64,000 nucleotides of DNA. Source: Rhizobium sullae (GTDB taxonomy: Bacteria > Pseudomonadota > Alphaproteobacteria > Rhizobiales > Rhizobiaceae). The notes below the pieces were generated by a model. That model was not told the origin of the DNA, did no database searches, and saw nothing but the letters and a program-made list of their open reading frames with translations. The DNA lies in the NCBI RefSeq assembly GCF_025200715.1, contig NZ_CP104143.1:248001-312000 (forward strand). The letters run 5' to 3'. The position numbers and the translations under genes were made by a program. Of the stretch, positions 1 to 9,817 are shown one piece after another; position 1 is the stretch's first letter, and each line of letters opens with the position of its first letter.

Positions 1-251
1 TTGATCTCAACGAGGCTTCGGCCTTGCGCGACAAGCTCATGTCAGTGCGCGGCGGCGACCTTTCGGTCGATGCATCCGCCGTCGAGCGCCTCGGCGGCCT
101 GTGCGCTCAGGTTCTGATGGCTGCGGCGAAGACCTGGGACCAGGACAAGTATTCGTTCACCTTCACGAAAGTGTCCGATGCATTTCACAAAACCATGCAG
201 CTGGTTGGCGTCGACATCGACCACCTGCTTGCCAAGGAGACCCGGCAATGA
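1..251 (+). CDS. cheS: CheS-like STAS-domain chemotaxis protein, 5' end outside window
   Basis: An open frame enters from the left edge; the last 82 residues are visible, reading DLNEASALRDKLMSV onward. The hydrophobic spacing (DLSVDASAVERLGGLCAQVL) is typical of a STAS/anti-sigma-antagonist fold. It sits directly before cheY1 and its TGA overlaps the cheY1 ATG (ATGA at 248-251), implying translational coupling. In Sinorhizobium meliloti the small protein at this position, CheS, binds CheA and speeds loss of phosphate from CheY1. The assignment rests on position and fold pattern; the start codon lies outside the window. Confidence 0.75.
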   Translation, partial: DLNEASALRDKLMSVRGGDLSVDASAVERLGGLCAQVLMAAAKTWDQDKYSFTFTKVSDAFHKTMQLVGVDIDHLLAKETRQ

Positions 252-613
252 AGAAAAAAGTGCTCACCGTGGATGATTCACGGACAATCCGAAACATGCT
301 TCTCGTGACGCTGAACAATGCGGGCTTCGAGACGATTCAGGCCGAAGACGGTGTCGAAGGTCTTGAAGTCCTGGAAGAATCCAACCCGGACGTCATCGTG
401 ACCGACATCAACATGCCGCGCCTCGATGGCTTCGGTTTCATCGAAGGTGTCCGCCGCAACGAGAAATACCGGGCGATCCCGATCCTGGTGCTCACGACCG
501 AAAGCGACGCGGAAAAGAAGAACCGTGCCCGCCAAGCCGGAGCCACCGGCTGGATCGTCAAGCCGTTCGACCCTGCCAAGCTGATCGATGCCATTGAGCG
601 CGTAACCGCTTAA
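248..613 (+). CDS. cheY1: Chemotaxis response regulator CheY1
   Basis: A single receiver domain of 121 residues. The acidic pocket is Asp9/Asp10, the phospho-acceptor is Asp53 (VTDINMP), the switch Thr lies in LVLTTES, and the conserved Lys in IVKPFDP. In rhizobia, which lack classical CheZ, CheY1 acts as a phosphate sink that drains phosphoryl groups from CheY2-P through CheA. The position between cheS and cheA, with a 16-base gap to cheA, identifies it as CheY1 rather than the motor-binding CheY2 encoded downstream. Confidence 0.93.
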   Translation: MKKKVLTVDDSRTIRNMLLVTLNNAGFETIQAEDGVEGLEVLEESNPDVIVTDINMPRLDGFGFIEGVRRNEKYRAIPILVLTTESDAEKKNRARQAGATGWIVKPFDPAKLIDAIERVTA

Positions 614-629
614 ACCCAGGATTTTCTCC

Positions 630-2918
630 ATGGATATGAACGAAATCAAAGAGATATTTTTCCAGGAATGCGAGGAGCAGCTCGCCGAACTGGAATCCGG
701 TCTCATGAAAATGAATGATGGCGATCGCGATCCGGAAACCATCAATGCGGTGTTCCGTGCCGTCCATTCGATCAAGGGCGGCGCCGGCGCCTTCGGTCTG
801 GACGATCTCGTCGCTTTCGCCCATGTGTTCGAGACCACACTTGATTGCGTTCGTTCCAATAAGCTTGAGCCCACACAGGATGTCTTGAAGGTCATGCTGA
901 AATCGGCCGACGTGCTGGCGGACCTCACCAATGCCGCCCGCGACGGCGGCAGCGTCGACGAAAGCCGCAGCCGCGGTCTGGTGAAGGAACTGGAAGCGCT
1001 GGCGAATGGAGAGCTGCTGTCTCCGTCCGCAGCCGCTGAAGCGCAGGCATCGAAACCTGCCGCAAAGGCGGCTCCGGCGCTTTCCCCAGCAGTGGAGGCG
1101 CCCAAGACGGCCGACGACAGCGGTTTCCAGCCGATACCCTTTTCCTTCGATGATTTCGGCGGTGAGGACGAGGCCGGCTCCGGTCTTCCTGTCTATGAAA
1201 TCACCTTCAAGCCGCGCTCCGACCTCTATTCTAAGGGCAACGATGCCACGCTTCTGCTGCGCGATCTCTCGCGCCTCGGTGAGATGAGCAGTTACTGCAA
1301 CATGGACGATCTGCCGGGTCTCGACGATCTTGATGCGGAGGCTGCTTATCTTAGCTGGAACATCACGCTGATGACGGACAAGGGCGAGGACGCCATTCGC
1401 ACCGTGTTCGAATTCGCCGAATGGGATTGCGATCTGACGGTCGAGGCTGTCGAAGCCGAGTCCGCCGCATCGTCCAACGACGAACTGCCGATGATCCCGG
1501 TTCCCTTCGACCTTTCGATCTTAGACGAGGGTGCCGCCGAGCTTCCCGCCCACCAGCCGACGTCGGATGCGGCTACTGCCGTCGCTGCCGCAGAGACGGC
1601 CTCGAACGTAACCCAGATGGCGGCCGCGGCCGCCCGCGTCGAAAAGAGGGAATCTGCTGCGGCCGCTGCAGCAAGTGCCGCTGCTGCCCAGAACAATGCC
1701 GCAGCAGGCGCAGGTCAGACGATCCGCGTCGATCTCGATCGCGTTGACCGCCTGATCAACCTCGTCGGCGAGCTGGTCATCAACCAGGCGATGCTGTCGC
1801 AGAGCGTCATCGAAAACGACACGACCGGCACCTCGTCCATTAATATGGGCCTCGAAGAGCTGCAGCAGCTCACCCGCGAGATCCAGGATTCGGTGATGGC
1901 GATCCGCGCGCAGCCGGTAAAGCCGGTCTTCCAGCGCATGTCGCGCATCGTTCGCGAAATCGCCGACATGACGGGCAAGACCATCCGCCTGATTACAGAA
2001 GGTGAAAACACCGAAGTCGACAAGACTGTCATCGACAAACTGGCAGAACCGCTAACGCACATGATCCGCAATGCCGTCGACCACGGCATCGAAACACCGG
2101 AAAAGCGTGCCGCAGCCGGCAAGAATACCGAAGGCACGGTTCGCCTGACGGCAAAACACCGTTCCGGCCGCATCCTGATCGAGCTGGCCGACGACGGCGC
2201 CGGCATCAATCGCGAGAAGGTGCGCCAGAAGGCGATCGACAACGACCTGATCCCCGCCGACACAAACCTTTCGGACGAGGAGATCGACAACCTGATCTTC
2301 CTGCCCGGCTTCTCGACGGCCGATAAGATCTCCGACATTTCGGGCCGCGGCGTCGGCATGGACGTCGTCAAGCGCTCGATCCAGGCCCTTGGCGGGCGCA
2401 TCAACATCACGTCCAAGCCAGGCCAAGGCTCCGTCTTCACGATGAGTCTGCCGCTGACGCTCGCCGTCCTCGACGGCATGGTGGTCACGGTTGCCGGCCA
2501 GACGCTTGTCGTTCCGCTGACAGCCATCGTCGAGACACTGCAGCCGGAAGCAGCTGCGATCCACTCATTCGGTGCGAACCACCGCCTGATCTCGATCCGC
2601 AACTCGTTCTGCCCGCTGGTCGATGTCGGCCGCATCCTGAACTTCCGCGCCACGCAGGCAAATCCGGTCGAAGGGGTCGCACTGCTGGTGGAATCCGAAG
2701 GTGGCGGCCAGCGCGCGCTTATGGTCGACGCGATCCAGGGTCAGCGGCAGGTCGTTATCAAGAGCCTGGAGGCGAACTACACGCATGTGCCGGGCATCGC
2801 CGCGGCAACCATCCTCGGTGACGGGCGCGTGGCGCTCATCCTCGATGTCGATGCCGTTGTCGGCGCCTCGCGCGGCCAGGCCCTGAAGCCTGAAATGTCG
2901 TTGGCAGCAGTGGGATAA
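630..2918 (+). CDS. cheA: Chemotaxis histidine kinase CheA
   Basis: 762 residues in the standard CheA order. An N-terminal Hpt domain carries the phosphorylated His46 (FRAVHSIKGGAGAFG). A long Ala/Pro/Glu-rich linker and response-regulator-docking region follow, then a dimerisation helix pair near residue 370 (RVDRLINLVGELVINQAM). The HATPase domain has its N box near 475-490 (HMIRNAVDHGIE), G1 near 520 (DDGAGI) and G2 near 572 (GRGVGMDVV). A CheW-like regulatory domain spans about 614-747. CheA phosphorylates CheY1, CheY2 and CheB in receptor arrays. It lies in the che operon, three bases before cheW. Confidence 0.97.
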   Translation: MDMNEIKEIFFQECEEQLAELESGLMKMNDGDRDPETINAVFRAVHSIKGGAGAFGLDDLVAFAHVFETTLDCVRSNKLEPTQDVLKVMLKSADVLADLTNAARDGGSVDESRSRGLVKELEALANGELLSPSAAAEAQASKPAAKAAPALSPAVEAPKTADDSGFQPIPFSFDDFGGEDEAGSGLPVYEITFKPRSDLYSKGNDATLLLRDLSRLGEMSSYCNMDDLPGLDDLDAEAAYLSWNITLMTDKGEDAIRTVFEFAEWDCDLTVEAVEAESAASSNDELPMIPVPFDLSILDEGAAELPAHQPTSDAATAVAAAETASNVTQMAAAAARVEKRESAAAAAASAAAAQNNAAAGAGQTIRVDLDRVDRLINLVGELVINQAMLSQSVIENDTTGTSSINMGLEELQQLTREIQDSVMAIRAQPVKPVFQRMSRIVREIADMTGKTIRLITEGENTEVDKTVIDKLAEPLTHMIRNAVDHGIETPEKRAAAGKNTEGTVRLTAKHRSGRILIELADDGAGINREKVRQKAIDNDLIPADTNLSDEEIDNLIFLPGFSTADKISDISGRGVGMDVVKRSIQALGGRINITSKPGQGSVFTMSLPLTLAVLDGMVVTVAGQTLVVPLTAIVETLQPEAAAIHSFGANHRLISIRNSFCPLVDVGRILNFRATQANPVEGVALLVESEGGGQRALMVDAIQGQRQVVIKSLEANYTHVPGIAAATILGDGRVALILDVDAVVGASRGQALKPEMSLAAVG

Positions 2919-2921
2919 GCC

Positions 2922-3389
2922 ATGTCGTACGCCGTGAAAAATCTGAGCCAGGGGGATCGCGAACTCATCGCGTTCCGCATCGGCGACCAGGAATTTTGCG
3001 TAAACATCATGTCGGTTCGCGAAATTCGCGGCTGGACGCCGGCAACGACCATGCCGCATTCGCCAGGCTACATGAAGGGCGTCATCAACCTCCGCGGCGC
3101 GGTGCTGCCGATCATCGATCTTTCGGCGCGGCTCGGCATGAAGCCCGCCGAGCCGTCGGTACGCCACGTCATCATTGTCGCGCAGGTCCGGCGGAAGGTC
3201 GTCGGTCTGCTCGTCGACGCGGTCTCGGACATCCTCACCGTGACCGACGACAATATTCAACCGACGCCGGAAATCTCTTCCGACACAGAACGCCAGTTCG
3301 CCCGCGGCGTTCTTGCAATCGAAAAACGGATGATCTGCCTGGTCGAACTGGAAGCCCTCTTCCCCGATACGGAAAGCGAAGCTGCATGA
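2922..3389 (+). CDS. cheW: Chemotaxis coupling protein CheW
   Basis: 155 residues forming one CheW domain: [22 protein letters not shown] at the start, then [19 protein letters not shown], the hallmark coupling segment, and [14 protein letters not shown]. It links chemoreceptor tips to CheA. Its ATG follows the cheA stop after three bases, and its TGA overlaps the cheR ATG by four bases, so it is translated as part of the che operon. Confidence 0.96.
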   Translation: MSYAVKNLSQGDRELIAFRIGDQEFCVNIMSVREIRGWTPATTMPHSPGYMKGVINLRGAVLPIIDLSARLGMKPAEPSVRHVIIVAQVRRKVVGLLVDAVSDILTVTDDNIQPTPEISSDTERQFARGVLAIEKRMICLVELEALFPDTESEAA

Positions 3390-4297
3390 ATGCGTTGAGT
3401 GCAAAAGATCTCAGGCAGGGGAGCCCGGACGAGGTTCTGGCGAGCGGCGAATATCCGCTGACGCGCCGCGACCTTACGGAAATCGCTGCGATGATCTACT
3501 CAGATGCGGGGATCTTCCTGAACGAGACCAAGGCTTCACTGGTTTATTCGCGTCTTTCCAAGCATATCCGCAATCTCGGCCTTTCGGGCTTCCGCGAATA
3601 CTGTTCGCTGGTCTCCTCACCCGCCGGTGCGGCGCCGCGCCGCGAAATGCTTTCGCATCTGACCACCAATTTCACGCGCTTCTTCCGCGAGAACCACCAC
3701 TTCGAGCACTTGCGTGACCATGTGCTGCCGGAGCTTCTGAACCGTGCCAAGATGGGCGGGCGTGTCCGTATCTGGTCGGCCGCATCTTCCGACGGGCAGG
3801 AGCCCTATTCGATTGCGCTGACCGTGCTTTCGATGATGCCGAATGTCGCCGACTACGATTTCAAGATCCTGGCAACCGATATCGACCCAAAGATACTCAA
3901 TCTCGCTCGCGCCGGATCCTACGACGAGACGGCTCTCGAAACCGTGTCGCCGGCCATGCGCAAGCAGTGGTTCACGGAAGTCAACGTGGATGGCCGCCGT
4001 AAATTCCAGGTCGATGACCGCGTCAAGCGCCTGATCACCTACAACGAGCTGAACCTGATGGCGCAGTGGCCCTTCAAGGGCAAGTTCGACATCATCTTTT
4101 GCCGCAACGTCGTCATCTATTTCGACGAACCGACGCAGATGAAGATCTGGTCGCGCTTTGCCGAACTGCTGCCTGAAGGCGGACATCTTTACATCGGCCA
4201 TTCCGAGCGCGTATCCGGCGAAGCAAAGCACGTCTTCGACAATATCGGCGTCACGACGTATCGCCACACGACGAAGGGACTGGGGAGAAAGGGATGA
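3386..4297 (+). CDS. cheR: Chemoreceptor glutamate methyltransferase CheR
   Basis: 303 residues. An N-terminal helical domain precedes an S-adenosylmethionine-binding methyltransferase domain: [15 protein letters not shown] near residues 130-144 is the SAM loop, and [14 protein letters not shown] near 235-247 the catalytic-core motif. It methylates receptor glutamates for adaptation, opposing CheB. The frame is open further upstream, but the ATG at 3386 is chosen because it overlaps the cheW stop in the ATGA manner common in this operon and gives the usual family length. It overlaps cheB by four bases. Confidence 0.95.
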   Translation: MNALSAKDLRQGSPDEVLASGEYPLTRRDLTEIAAMIYSDAGIFLNETKASLVYSRLSKHIRNLGLSGFREYCSLVSSPAGAAPRREMLSHLTTNFTRFFRENHHFEHLRDHVLPELLNRAKMGGRVRIWSAASSDGQEPYSIALTVLSMMPNVADYDFKILATDIDPKILNLARAGSYDETALETVSPAMRKQWFTEVNVDGRRKFQVDDRVKRLITYNELNLMAQWPFKGKFDIIFCRNVVIYFDEPTQMKIWSRFAELLPEGGHLYIGHSERVSGEAKHVFDNIGVTTYRHTTKGLGRKG

Positions 4298-5337
4298 GCG
4301 CACCGGCAAGAGTTCTCGTCGTTGACGACTCCCCGACGATGCGCGGGCTGATAAGCGCCGTCTTGAGTTCCGATCCGGAGGTCAGCGTCATCGGCCAGGC
4401 GGGCGATGCACTGGAAGCGCGCGAGGCAATCAAGAAGCTCAATCCCGATGTCGTCACGCTCGACATCGAGATGCCGAACATGAACGGCCTGGAATTCCTC
4501 GAGAAGATCATGCGGCTTCGCCCTATGCCGGTCATCATGGTCTCCACCATGACGCACCGCGGCGCGGAAGCAACCCTGGCTGCGCTCGAAATCGGCGCCT
4601 TCGATTGCGTCGGGAAGCCTGCCCCCGGCGAGCTGCGCCCGTTCGGCGACCTCGCCGAGAAGGTCAAGGCTGCCGCGCGCACGCAACGCCAGTTCGTGCA
4701 GCCGGCTGCAACTCCGGTTCCGCCGGTATCGGTCGCCGATTTCCGGGTCGGCCGCAAGATCGTTGCGATCGGTTCGTCGACGGGCGGCGTAGAAGCACTG
4801 ATCGCGGTGCTTCAGAAGTTTCCGGCGAACTGCCCGCCGACGGTCATTACCCAGCATATGCCGCCGACCTTCACGAAAAGCTTTGCTGAGCGCCTTAACC
4901 GCCTCTGTGCTCCGGTCGTCGAAGAGGCGACGGATGGCGCACGTTTAGAGATTGGTAAGATTTATCTGGCACCAGGCGGAGAACGTCATTTGCAGGTCGC
5001 AAATGCGTCGGCTCCCTGTTGCCGTCTCGTCGAGCGCGATCCGGTGAACGGACATCGCCCCTCGGTCGACGTTCTCTTCGATTCCGTTGCCGAACTTGCC
5101 GGACGCAATGCGGTCGGCGTGATCCTGACAGGCATGGGCCGCGATGGCGCGGCTGGTCTCTTGAAGATGCGCCATGCAGGCGCGCGCACTCTCGGACAGA
5201 ACGAAAAGACCTGCGTGGTCTACGGAATGCCGCGAGTGGCCTATGAACTCGGTGCCGTTGAGCAGCAGCTGCCACTGAATGCCATCGGCGAAGAAATACT
5301 GAAAATGACAGCCGCCCGAAAGGAAGGGACAGAATAA
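4294..5337 (+). CDS. cheB: Chemoreceptor methylesterase/deamidase CheB
   Basis: 347 residues. The N-terminal receiver domain has its phospho-acceptor at Asp57 ([12 protein letters not shown]). The C-terminal methylesterase domain contains all three catalytic signatures: Ser in [11 protein letters not shown] (about 160), His in [11 protein letters not shown] (about 187) and Asp in [10 protein letters not shown] (about 286). Phosphorylation by CheA activates removal of methyl groups from receptors. The start overlaps the end of cheR, and the stop overlaps the cheY2 start by one base. Confidence 0.96.
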   Translation: MSAPARVLVVDDSPTMRGLISAVLSSDPEVSVIGQAGDALEAREAIKKLNPDVVTLDIEMPNMNGLEFLEKIMRLRPMPVIMVSTMTHRGAEATLAALEIGAFDCVGKPAPGELRPFGDLAEKVKAAARTQRQFVQPAATPVPPVSVADFRVGRKIVAIGSSTGGVEALIAVLQKFPANCPPTVITQHMPPTFTKSFAERLNRLCAPVVEEATDGARLEIGKIYLAPGGERHLQVANASAPCCRLVERDPVNGHRPSVDVLFDSVAELAGRNAVGVILTGMGRDGAAGLLKMRHAGARTLGQNEKTCVVYGMPRVAYELGAVEQQLPLNAIGEEILKMTAARKEGTE

Positions 5338-5726
5338 TGTCGATTGCGGAGAAAATCAAAGTTCTGATCGTCGACGATCAGGTCACGAGCCGGTTGCTGC
5401 TCAGCGATGCGCTGACCCAGCTCGGCTTCAAGCAGATCACGGCTGCCGGCGACGGCGAGCAGGGCATGAAGATCATGGCCCAGCAGCCGCATCACCTGGT
5501 GATCTCGGACTTCAACATGCCAAAGATGGATGGTCTAGGCCTGCTGCAGGCCGTGCGCACCAATCCGGCAACGAAGAAGGCCGCCTTCATCATCCTGACG
5601 GCGCAGGGCGATCGCGCTCTCGTGCAGAAGGCTGCCCAGCTCGGCGCCAACAACGTGCTTGCGAAGCCCTTCACCATCGAAAAGATGAAAGCGGCTATCG
5701 AAGCCGTGTTTGGAGCGCTGAAATGA
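5337..5726 (+). CDS. cheY2: Chemotaxis response regulator CheY2, motor-binding
   Basis: 129 residues, a single receiver domain with Asp13/Asp14, phospho-acceptor Asp58 ([12 protein letters not shown]), Thr in FIILTAQGD and Lys in VLAKPFTI. In rhizobia CheY2-P is the main motor regulator and slows unidirectional flagellar rotation instead of reversing it. The TAATG overlap with cheB and the four-base overlap with cheD place it in the che operon. Confidence 0.94.
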   Translation: MSIAEKIKVLIVDDQVTSRLLLSDALTQLGFKQITAAGDGEQGMKIMAQQPHHLVISDFNMPKMDGLGLLQAVRTNPATKKAAFIILTAQGDRALVQKAAQLGANNVLAKPFTIEKMKAAIEAVFGALK

Positions 5727-6277
5727 ATGTCGAGGCAGCAGCCCGCCGCGTTCATATCATTCAAGGCGAATGGAAGGTCTTGAATGATCCGGGCGCGGTT
5801 CTGACGACCATTCTTGGCTCGTGTGTGGCTGCCTGTCTGCGCGATCCCGTGGCCGGTGTGGGCGGAATGAACCACTTCCTGCTGCCAGGCACGGGCAATA
5901 CGCCGATGAGCGGCGGGGACGCCACACGCTATGGCGTTCATCTGATGGAATTGCTGATCAACGGCCTTCTGAAGCAGGGCGCGCGCCGCGACCGCCTGGA
6001 GGCAAAGATTTTCGGCGGGGCGAAGACGATCTCGACATTCTCCAATGTCGGCGAACAGAACGCCGCCTTCGCCATGCAGTTCCTGAGGGACGAAGGCATC
6101 CCGGTCGTCAGCTCCAGCACCGGCGGCGAACATGGCCGCAAGCTCGAATACTGGCCGGTTTCAGGCCGCGCGCGCCAGTACCCGCTGACGGGCGCCGAAA
6201 CGCAGAAAACGGTGGCTCTCGAACAGCGTCCCGTCACGCCGCAGAAGTCGGTCGAAACAAGTATCGAATTTTTCTGA
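5723..6277 (+). CDS. cheD: Chemoreceptor glutamine deamidase CheD
   Basis: 184 residues. The catalytic Cys34 ([12 protein letters not shown]) and His51 ([10 protein letters not shown]) of the CheD family are both present, with the conserved KIFGGAK segment in the middle. CheD deamidates specific receptor glutamines and in many bacteria interacts with a CheC-type phosphatase. No cheC is visible here; the CheZ-like cheT follows instead. The ATG overlaps the cheY2 stop. Confidence 0.94.
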   Translation: MNVEAAARRVHIIQGEWKVLNDPGAVLTTILGSCVAACLRDPVAGVGGMNHFLLPGTGNTPMSGGDATRYGVHLMELLINGLLKQGARRDRLEAKIFGGAKTISTFSNVGEQNAAFAMQFLRDEGIPVVSSSTGGEHGRKLEYWPVSGRARQYPLTGAETQKTVALEQRPVTPQKSVETSIEFF

Positions 6278-6293
6278 TGACAAGGATTTTTCT

Positions 6294-6683
6294 ATGACTT
6301 TCAGTGGACCGATCGAGCCGCCTTCGCCGGTCGAGGCGCTTCCGGATATCCTCATGCGCATCGTTTCCGAACTGCATGATGTCGCTTACCTCATCGAACG
6401 CATCGAGCCGCAGCTTCTCGAAATCGGCGGCGCCGATGTCCTGAATTCGCCGGACAGCATGAAAATCATGCAGGGCATCGATCTTGCCGTCCAGAAAGCC
6501 CGTGGTCTGGCTGAATTCATCGACACGATCACAGGTGAAATTCCGCAAAGCTGGGCTGTTGACGTCGCGACCGCGCTCAGTCTCGTCAAGCTTGCCGAGA
6601 TGCAGAAAGCGCTCGGCGGCGCCACGCGCCACGGCCATTCCCAGCCGCTCAGCAAGGCGGCCGGCGACTTCGATTTCTTCTGA
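6294..6683 (+). CDS. cheT: CheT, CheZ-like chemotaxis protein with DxxxQ motif
   Basis: 129 residues, predicted mostly helical. It contains D63-L-A-V-Q67, matching the DxxxQ catalytic motif of the CheZ phosphatase family, in which the Gln positions water for attack on CheY-P. It ends in an aromatic tail (DFDFF) reminiscent of the CheY-binding C-terminus of CheZ. It is the last gene of the che operon, 16 bases after cheD. The S. meliloti protein at this position (orf10, now CheT) has been reported to act in signal termination. The motif is seen; activity is inferred. Confidence 0.8.
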   Translation: MTFSGPIEPPSPVEALPDILMRIVSELHDVAYLIERIEPQLLEIGGADVLNSPDSMKIMQGIDLAVQKARGLAEFIDTITGEIPQSWAVDVATALSLVKLAEMQKALGGATRHGHSQPLSKAAGDFDFF

Positions 6684-6720
6684 TTTTTCAGTTTCTCAGC
6701 CTGCTCTGACGAAACGCTCG

Positions 6721-6742
6721 CACAAGTTTCGCCGTCTATCAA
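6721..6742 (+). promoter_or_regulatory. Putative flagellar class II promoter element before fliF
   Basis: CACAAG, ten bases, then TATCAA, ending 51 bp before the fliF ATG. It matches the CGCAAG-N10-TA pattern found before six other flagellar operons in this window (one hexamer mismatch). It suggests fliF has its own promoter although it follows cheT closely. Confidence 0.5.
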
Positions 6743-6793
6743 GGAATGAGGCAATAAGCCTGTTTTGTCTTTGACGGATCGTGCGAGAACAGA

Positions 6794-8485
6794 ATGAATC
6801 TGTTAAATCAATTAGTTCAGCTCACTAGGAACTTAGGTTCGCTGGGGCGAACCCGCTTGTTGGCACTCGCTGGTGTTGGCGTTTTTTCCATCGCAATCAT
6901 TTTGGCTGCAGCCTTTTTCGTCAACAAGCCGGCACAGGAAATGCTCTATGTCGGCCTTGATACTCCTGACCTCAATCAAATCAGCATGGCTCTTGCGGAG
7001 GCCAATATCGGCTTCCAGGTCGGTTCCGACGGTTCGAGCATTACGGTGCCCGCCGGCATGACGGGCAAGGCCCGCCTGCTGCTTGCCGAGCGCGGGCTGC
7101 CGAACAGCGCCAACGCAGGCTACGAATTGTTCGACAATGTCGGCTCGCTCGGCCTTACCTCGTTCATGCAGGAAGTCACGCGCGTCCGTGCGCTCGAGGG
7201 TGAAATAGGCCGCACCATTCAGTCCATCTCCGGAATCACCGCCGCACGCGTCCATATCGTCATGCCGGAGGTCGGAAACTTCCGCAAGGCGGAGCAGAAG
7301 CCGACAGCCTCCGTCATGATCCGGGCGAGTGCTGCGGCGGGCCGAAGTGCAGCCACCTCGATCCGCCACCTCGTCGCCTCGGCCGTGCCGGGGCTTGACG
7401 TCGATGACGTGACGATTCTCGATTCCGCCGGCCAGCTGCTGGCCTCCGGCGACGAGGCGAGCAACAGCTCGCTGAACCGCTCGCTAAACATCGTCCAGAA
7501 CGTCCAGCAGGAAGTCGAATCGAATATCGACAAGGCGCTGGCGCCCTTCCTCGGCATGGACAATTTCCGCTCCAGCGTGACGGCCGATCTCAACACGGAC
7601 GCGCAGCAGATCCAGGAGACGGTCTACGATCCGGAATCGAAGGTGGAGCGGTCCGTGCGCACCACCAAGGAAGCCTCGCAGTCGCAGCAGAAGCAGTCCG
7701 ACAACGCGACGACCGTCGAGCAGAACGTTCCGCAGGCCGCACCCGAGCAGGGCGGAAGCAACAATCCGGAATCACAAGACAAGTCGGACAAGAAGGAAGA
7801 GCAGACCAACTACGAGATCAACAGCAAGACCACTGCCACGACCCGTAGCAGCTACAAGATCGAGAAGCTTTCGATCGCCGTTGTCGTCAACAAGGGCCGT
7901 GTTGCCCAGATGGTTGGCGAACCTGCCGATCAGGCAAAGATCGACGCCTATCTCGCCGAGATGAACAAGATCGTGACGTCTGCAGCCGGTATCAGTGCCG
8001 ATCGAGGCGACGTGGTCACGGTCACGGCGATGGATTTCCTCGAGAACCAGCTTCTCGAAGATGCCGCCGGCGGCGTTCGCATCCTCGACATGCTGAGCCG
8101 CAACCTGGCCGGCATCATCAACTCGCTTGCCTTCCTGGGCGTCGCCTTCGTGGTAGTCTGGATGGGCGTGCGGCCTCTGGTGCGCAGCATCAGCGGTGGC
8201 GGCGTGGGCGCAATCGGCGACACGTCTGCCGAAAGCGTAGGCCTGGAACTGCCGGATTTCGCACCGGCCGGAGGAACGGCTGCCGGCGGCGCACTCATGG
8301 ACGGCTTCGGCTCGGACTTCGGCTTCGACAGCACGGAGGATCTGCTCAGCCTGGGCGACGACGACGGAAACTTCAACCGCCGCGTCAAGGAAGGCCCGGA
8401 ACGGAAGCTCGCGCGAATGGTCGAGATCAACGAGGAGCGCGCCGCGAAAATCCTCAGGAAATGGGCCGTGGACAACGCCGCTTAA
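6794..8485 (+). CDS. fliF: Flagellar MS-ring protein FliF
   Basis: 563 residues. A first membrane helix lies at about 20-43 and a second at about 440-460, flanking a large periplasmic ring-building region that includes FVNKPAQEMLYVGLD and the GITAARVHIVMPE segment of the RBM domains. The cytoplasmic tail ends with a FliG-binding helix (LARMVEINEERAAKILRKW). FliF forms the membrane platform on which the C-ring, export gate and rod are built. It is transcribed alone, between the element at 6721 and the hairpin terminator at 8489. Confidence 0.96.
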   Translation: MNLLNQLVQLTRNLGSLGRTRLLALAGVGVFSIAIILAAAFFVNKPAQEMLYVGLDTPDLNQISMALAEANIGFQVGSDGSSITVPAGMTGKARLLLAERGLPNSANAGYELFDNVGSLGLTSFMQEVTRVRALEGEIGRTIQSISGITAARVHIVMPEVGNFRKAEQKPTASVMIRASAAAGRSAATSIRHLVASAVPGLDVDDVTILDSAGQLLASGDEASNSSLNRSLNIVQNVQQEVESNIDKALAPFLGMDNFRSSVTADLNTDAQQIQETVYDPESKVERSVRTTKEASQSQQKQSDNATTVEQNVPQAAPEQGGSNNPESQDKSDKKEEQTNYEINSKTTATTRSSYKIEKLSIAVVVNKGRVAQMVGEPADQAKIDAYLAEMNKIVTSAAGISADRGDVVTVTAMDFLENQLLEDAAGGVRILDMLSRNLAGIINSLAFLGVAFVVVWMGVRPLVRSISGGGVGAIGDTSAESVGLELPDFAPAGGTAAGGALMDGFGSDFGFDSTEDLLSLGDDDGNFNRRVKEGPERKLARMVEINEERAAKILRKWAVDNAA

Positions 8486-8488
8486 ACG

Positions 8489-8513
8489 AAAGGCCGGGGG
8501 ACCGGCCTTTTTT
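8489..8513 (+). terminator. Rho-independent terminator after fliF
   Basis: A nine-base stem AAAGGCCGG / CCGGCCTTT with a GGGA loop, followed by a run of T, starts three bases after the fliF stop codon. Confidence 0.9.
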
Positions 8514-9067
8514 AATGTCCACCGTCAGCGTGATCACGGATTTGTTATCAGCAGGCACCCGAGCGGGACATATTTTGCACAAGATTGAAAAGGTGCTTGA
8601 TTGTTGCCGGATCAGGCGAGAGCGAACGTTTCACTCTTATAAATCAGAAGAAATCGCTTGGCAGGAAGATTGTTTAAGGTCGAAAGTTTTATTTCATAAA
8701 TACATAGTCATATGTGACGTGCAGTATCGGCGGATTTGTTCGTGATATTCAAATTAGAATTAGCTGAATTTAAAGTATGTATGAATTGCGTCAAAGAATT
8801 GCTCATATTGATGACTCGCCTATAACGAGTGTTGTGTTGCGAGACTGAGAGAATCACCATAGGTTCAAGACTATCTAATCAAGCGATGTCTGAGCGCGAA
8901 TCACGCGCACGGAAAGCGGCAAGAGTAAATCCCAAGAACTCGGATATGGTAGTTTCTGACGTCTGACTTACCCTTGGGTGATTCGTCTAGTCATTGCGGC
9001 AGGCCGCGTAGGTCCTGCGCAACAATGCCTTGCAGAGACGGGCACTCAGCCGCGCGGGACGCTGCCT
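8514..9067 (+). other. Long AT-rich non-coding leader upstream of visN
   Basis: About 550 bases without a convincing gene, clearly richer in A/T than the flanks. It holds a small inverted repeat ACTCG-N8-CGAGT at 8813-8830. A frame opens from a GTG at 8978 into visN, but no ribosome-binding site supports it. The most likely role is the regulated promoter and 5' untranslated region of the flagellar master regulators. Confidence 0.6.
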
Positions 9068-9808
9068 ATGGATATGCACACACTGCTTAAGGGCGAAAAT
9101 CAGTCCGCGAATTTCGTCGGTCTCCAGGCTATCAGCCTTTGCTCCCGCGAGGAGCTCATTGGGCAACTTAGCGAAATTGCCAACAGCGGCAGGTTGCAGG
9201 CGGCACTTCGCACGCTGACGGATTACGTTGGGGCGTCGCATTACCTGCTGGCGCGCTCCGATCTCATTCAGGAAGCCGGCCTCGATTCTATCGTATCCTC
9301 GGACTGGCCGTTCGACCTCGTGAAGGATCTGGCGGCGGCATTGACCAACAGCTATGCGCGCACGACCGAGCTGGAAAAATGCATGCAGCTCTTCCAGCCG
9401 CATTTTGCACTCCTCCCCGACAATACCCATGTGCCGGATGGCGCCAGCCGCCAGTATTGTTCCTTGACGTTCAATGTCGGTCGCTCGCGGCTATCGTTGA
9501 TGTTTCTCTTCGATGACGGGTTTATCCTGTCGCCGGAACGGCTGAGGGACGTCGGGCTTCTTGCAGGCTATCTCGCGAGCTCCCTCCAGTGCGCCGGCAC
9601 CCGGGTGGACCGCGATTTCGAGCTGACGGAGCGGGAGCTCGAATGTCTCTTCTGGATCGCCGAAGGCAAAACCAGCGATGAGATCGCGATGATCCTGGGC
9701 ATCTCCCGCAATACGATCAACAACTACATTACGAGCGTCATGCGAAAGACAGCGACTAAGACTCGCTCCGAGGCGATAGCGTTTGCGGTGAGAAATAATC
9801 TCGTCTGA
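9068..9808 (+). CDS. visN: LuxR-type flagellar master regulator VisN
   Basis: 246 residues. The N-terminal part resembles the ligand-binding half of LuxR proteins; the C-terminal helix-turn-helix (about 186-246) shows the family signature LTERELECLFWIAEGKTSDE followed by NTINNYITSVMRKT. In S. meliloti VisN and VisR act as a heterodimer at the top of the flagellar cascade and activate rem. The ATG at 9068 is preferred over an in-frame GTG at 8978 because it gives the length I recall for VisN and because the extra N-terminus is unlike the family. visR starts ten bases after its stop. Confidence 0.9.
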   Translation: MDMHTLLKGENQSANFVGLQAISLCSREELIGQLSEIANSGRLQAALRTLTDYVGASHYLLARSDLIQEAGLDSIVSSDWPFDLVKDLAAALTNSYARTTELEKCMQLFQPHFALLPDNTHVPDGASRQYCSLTFNVGRSRLSLMFLFDDGFILSPERLRDVGLLAGYLASSLQCAGTRVDRDFELTERELECLFWIAEGKTSDEIAMILGISRNTINNYITSVMRKTATKTRSEAIAFAVRNNLV

Positions 9809-9817
9809 GGGGAATTT

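Noticed and set aside
278..2653. Several long minus-strand frames opposite cheY1 and cheA
   Set aside because: Low-complexity Ala/Ser-rich translations caused by the GC-rich third codon position of cheA; no family signature.
8978..9067. N-terminal extension of VisN from a GTG at 8978
   Set aside because: No ribosome-binding site, atypical residues, and the ATG at 9068 gives a family-like length of 246.
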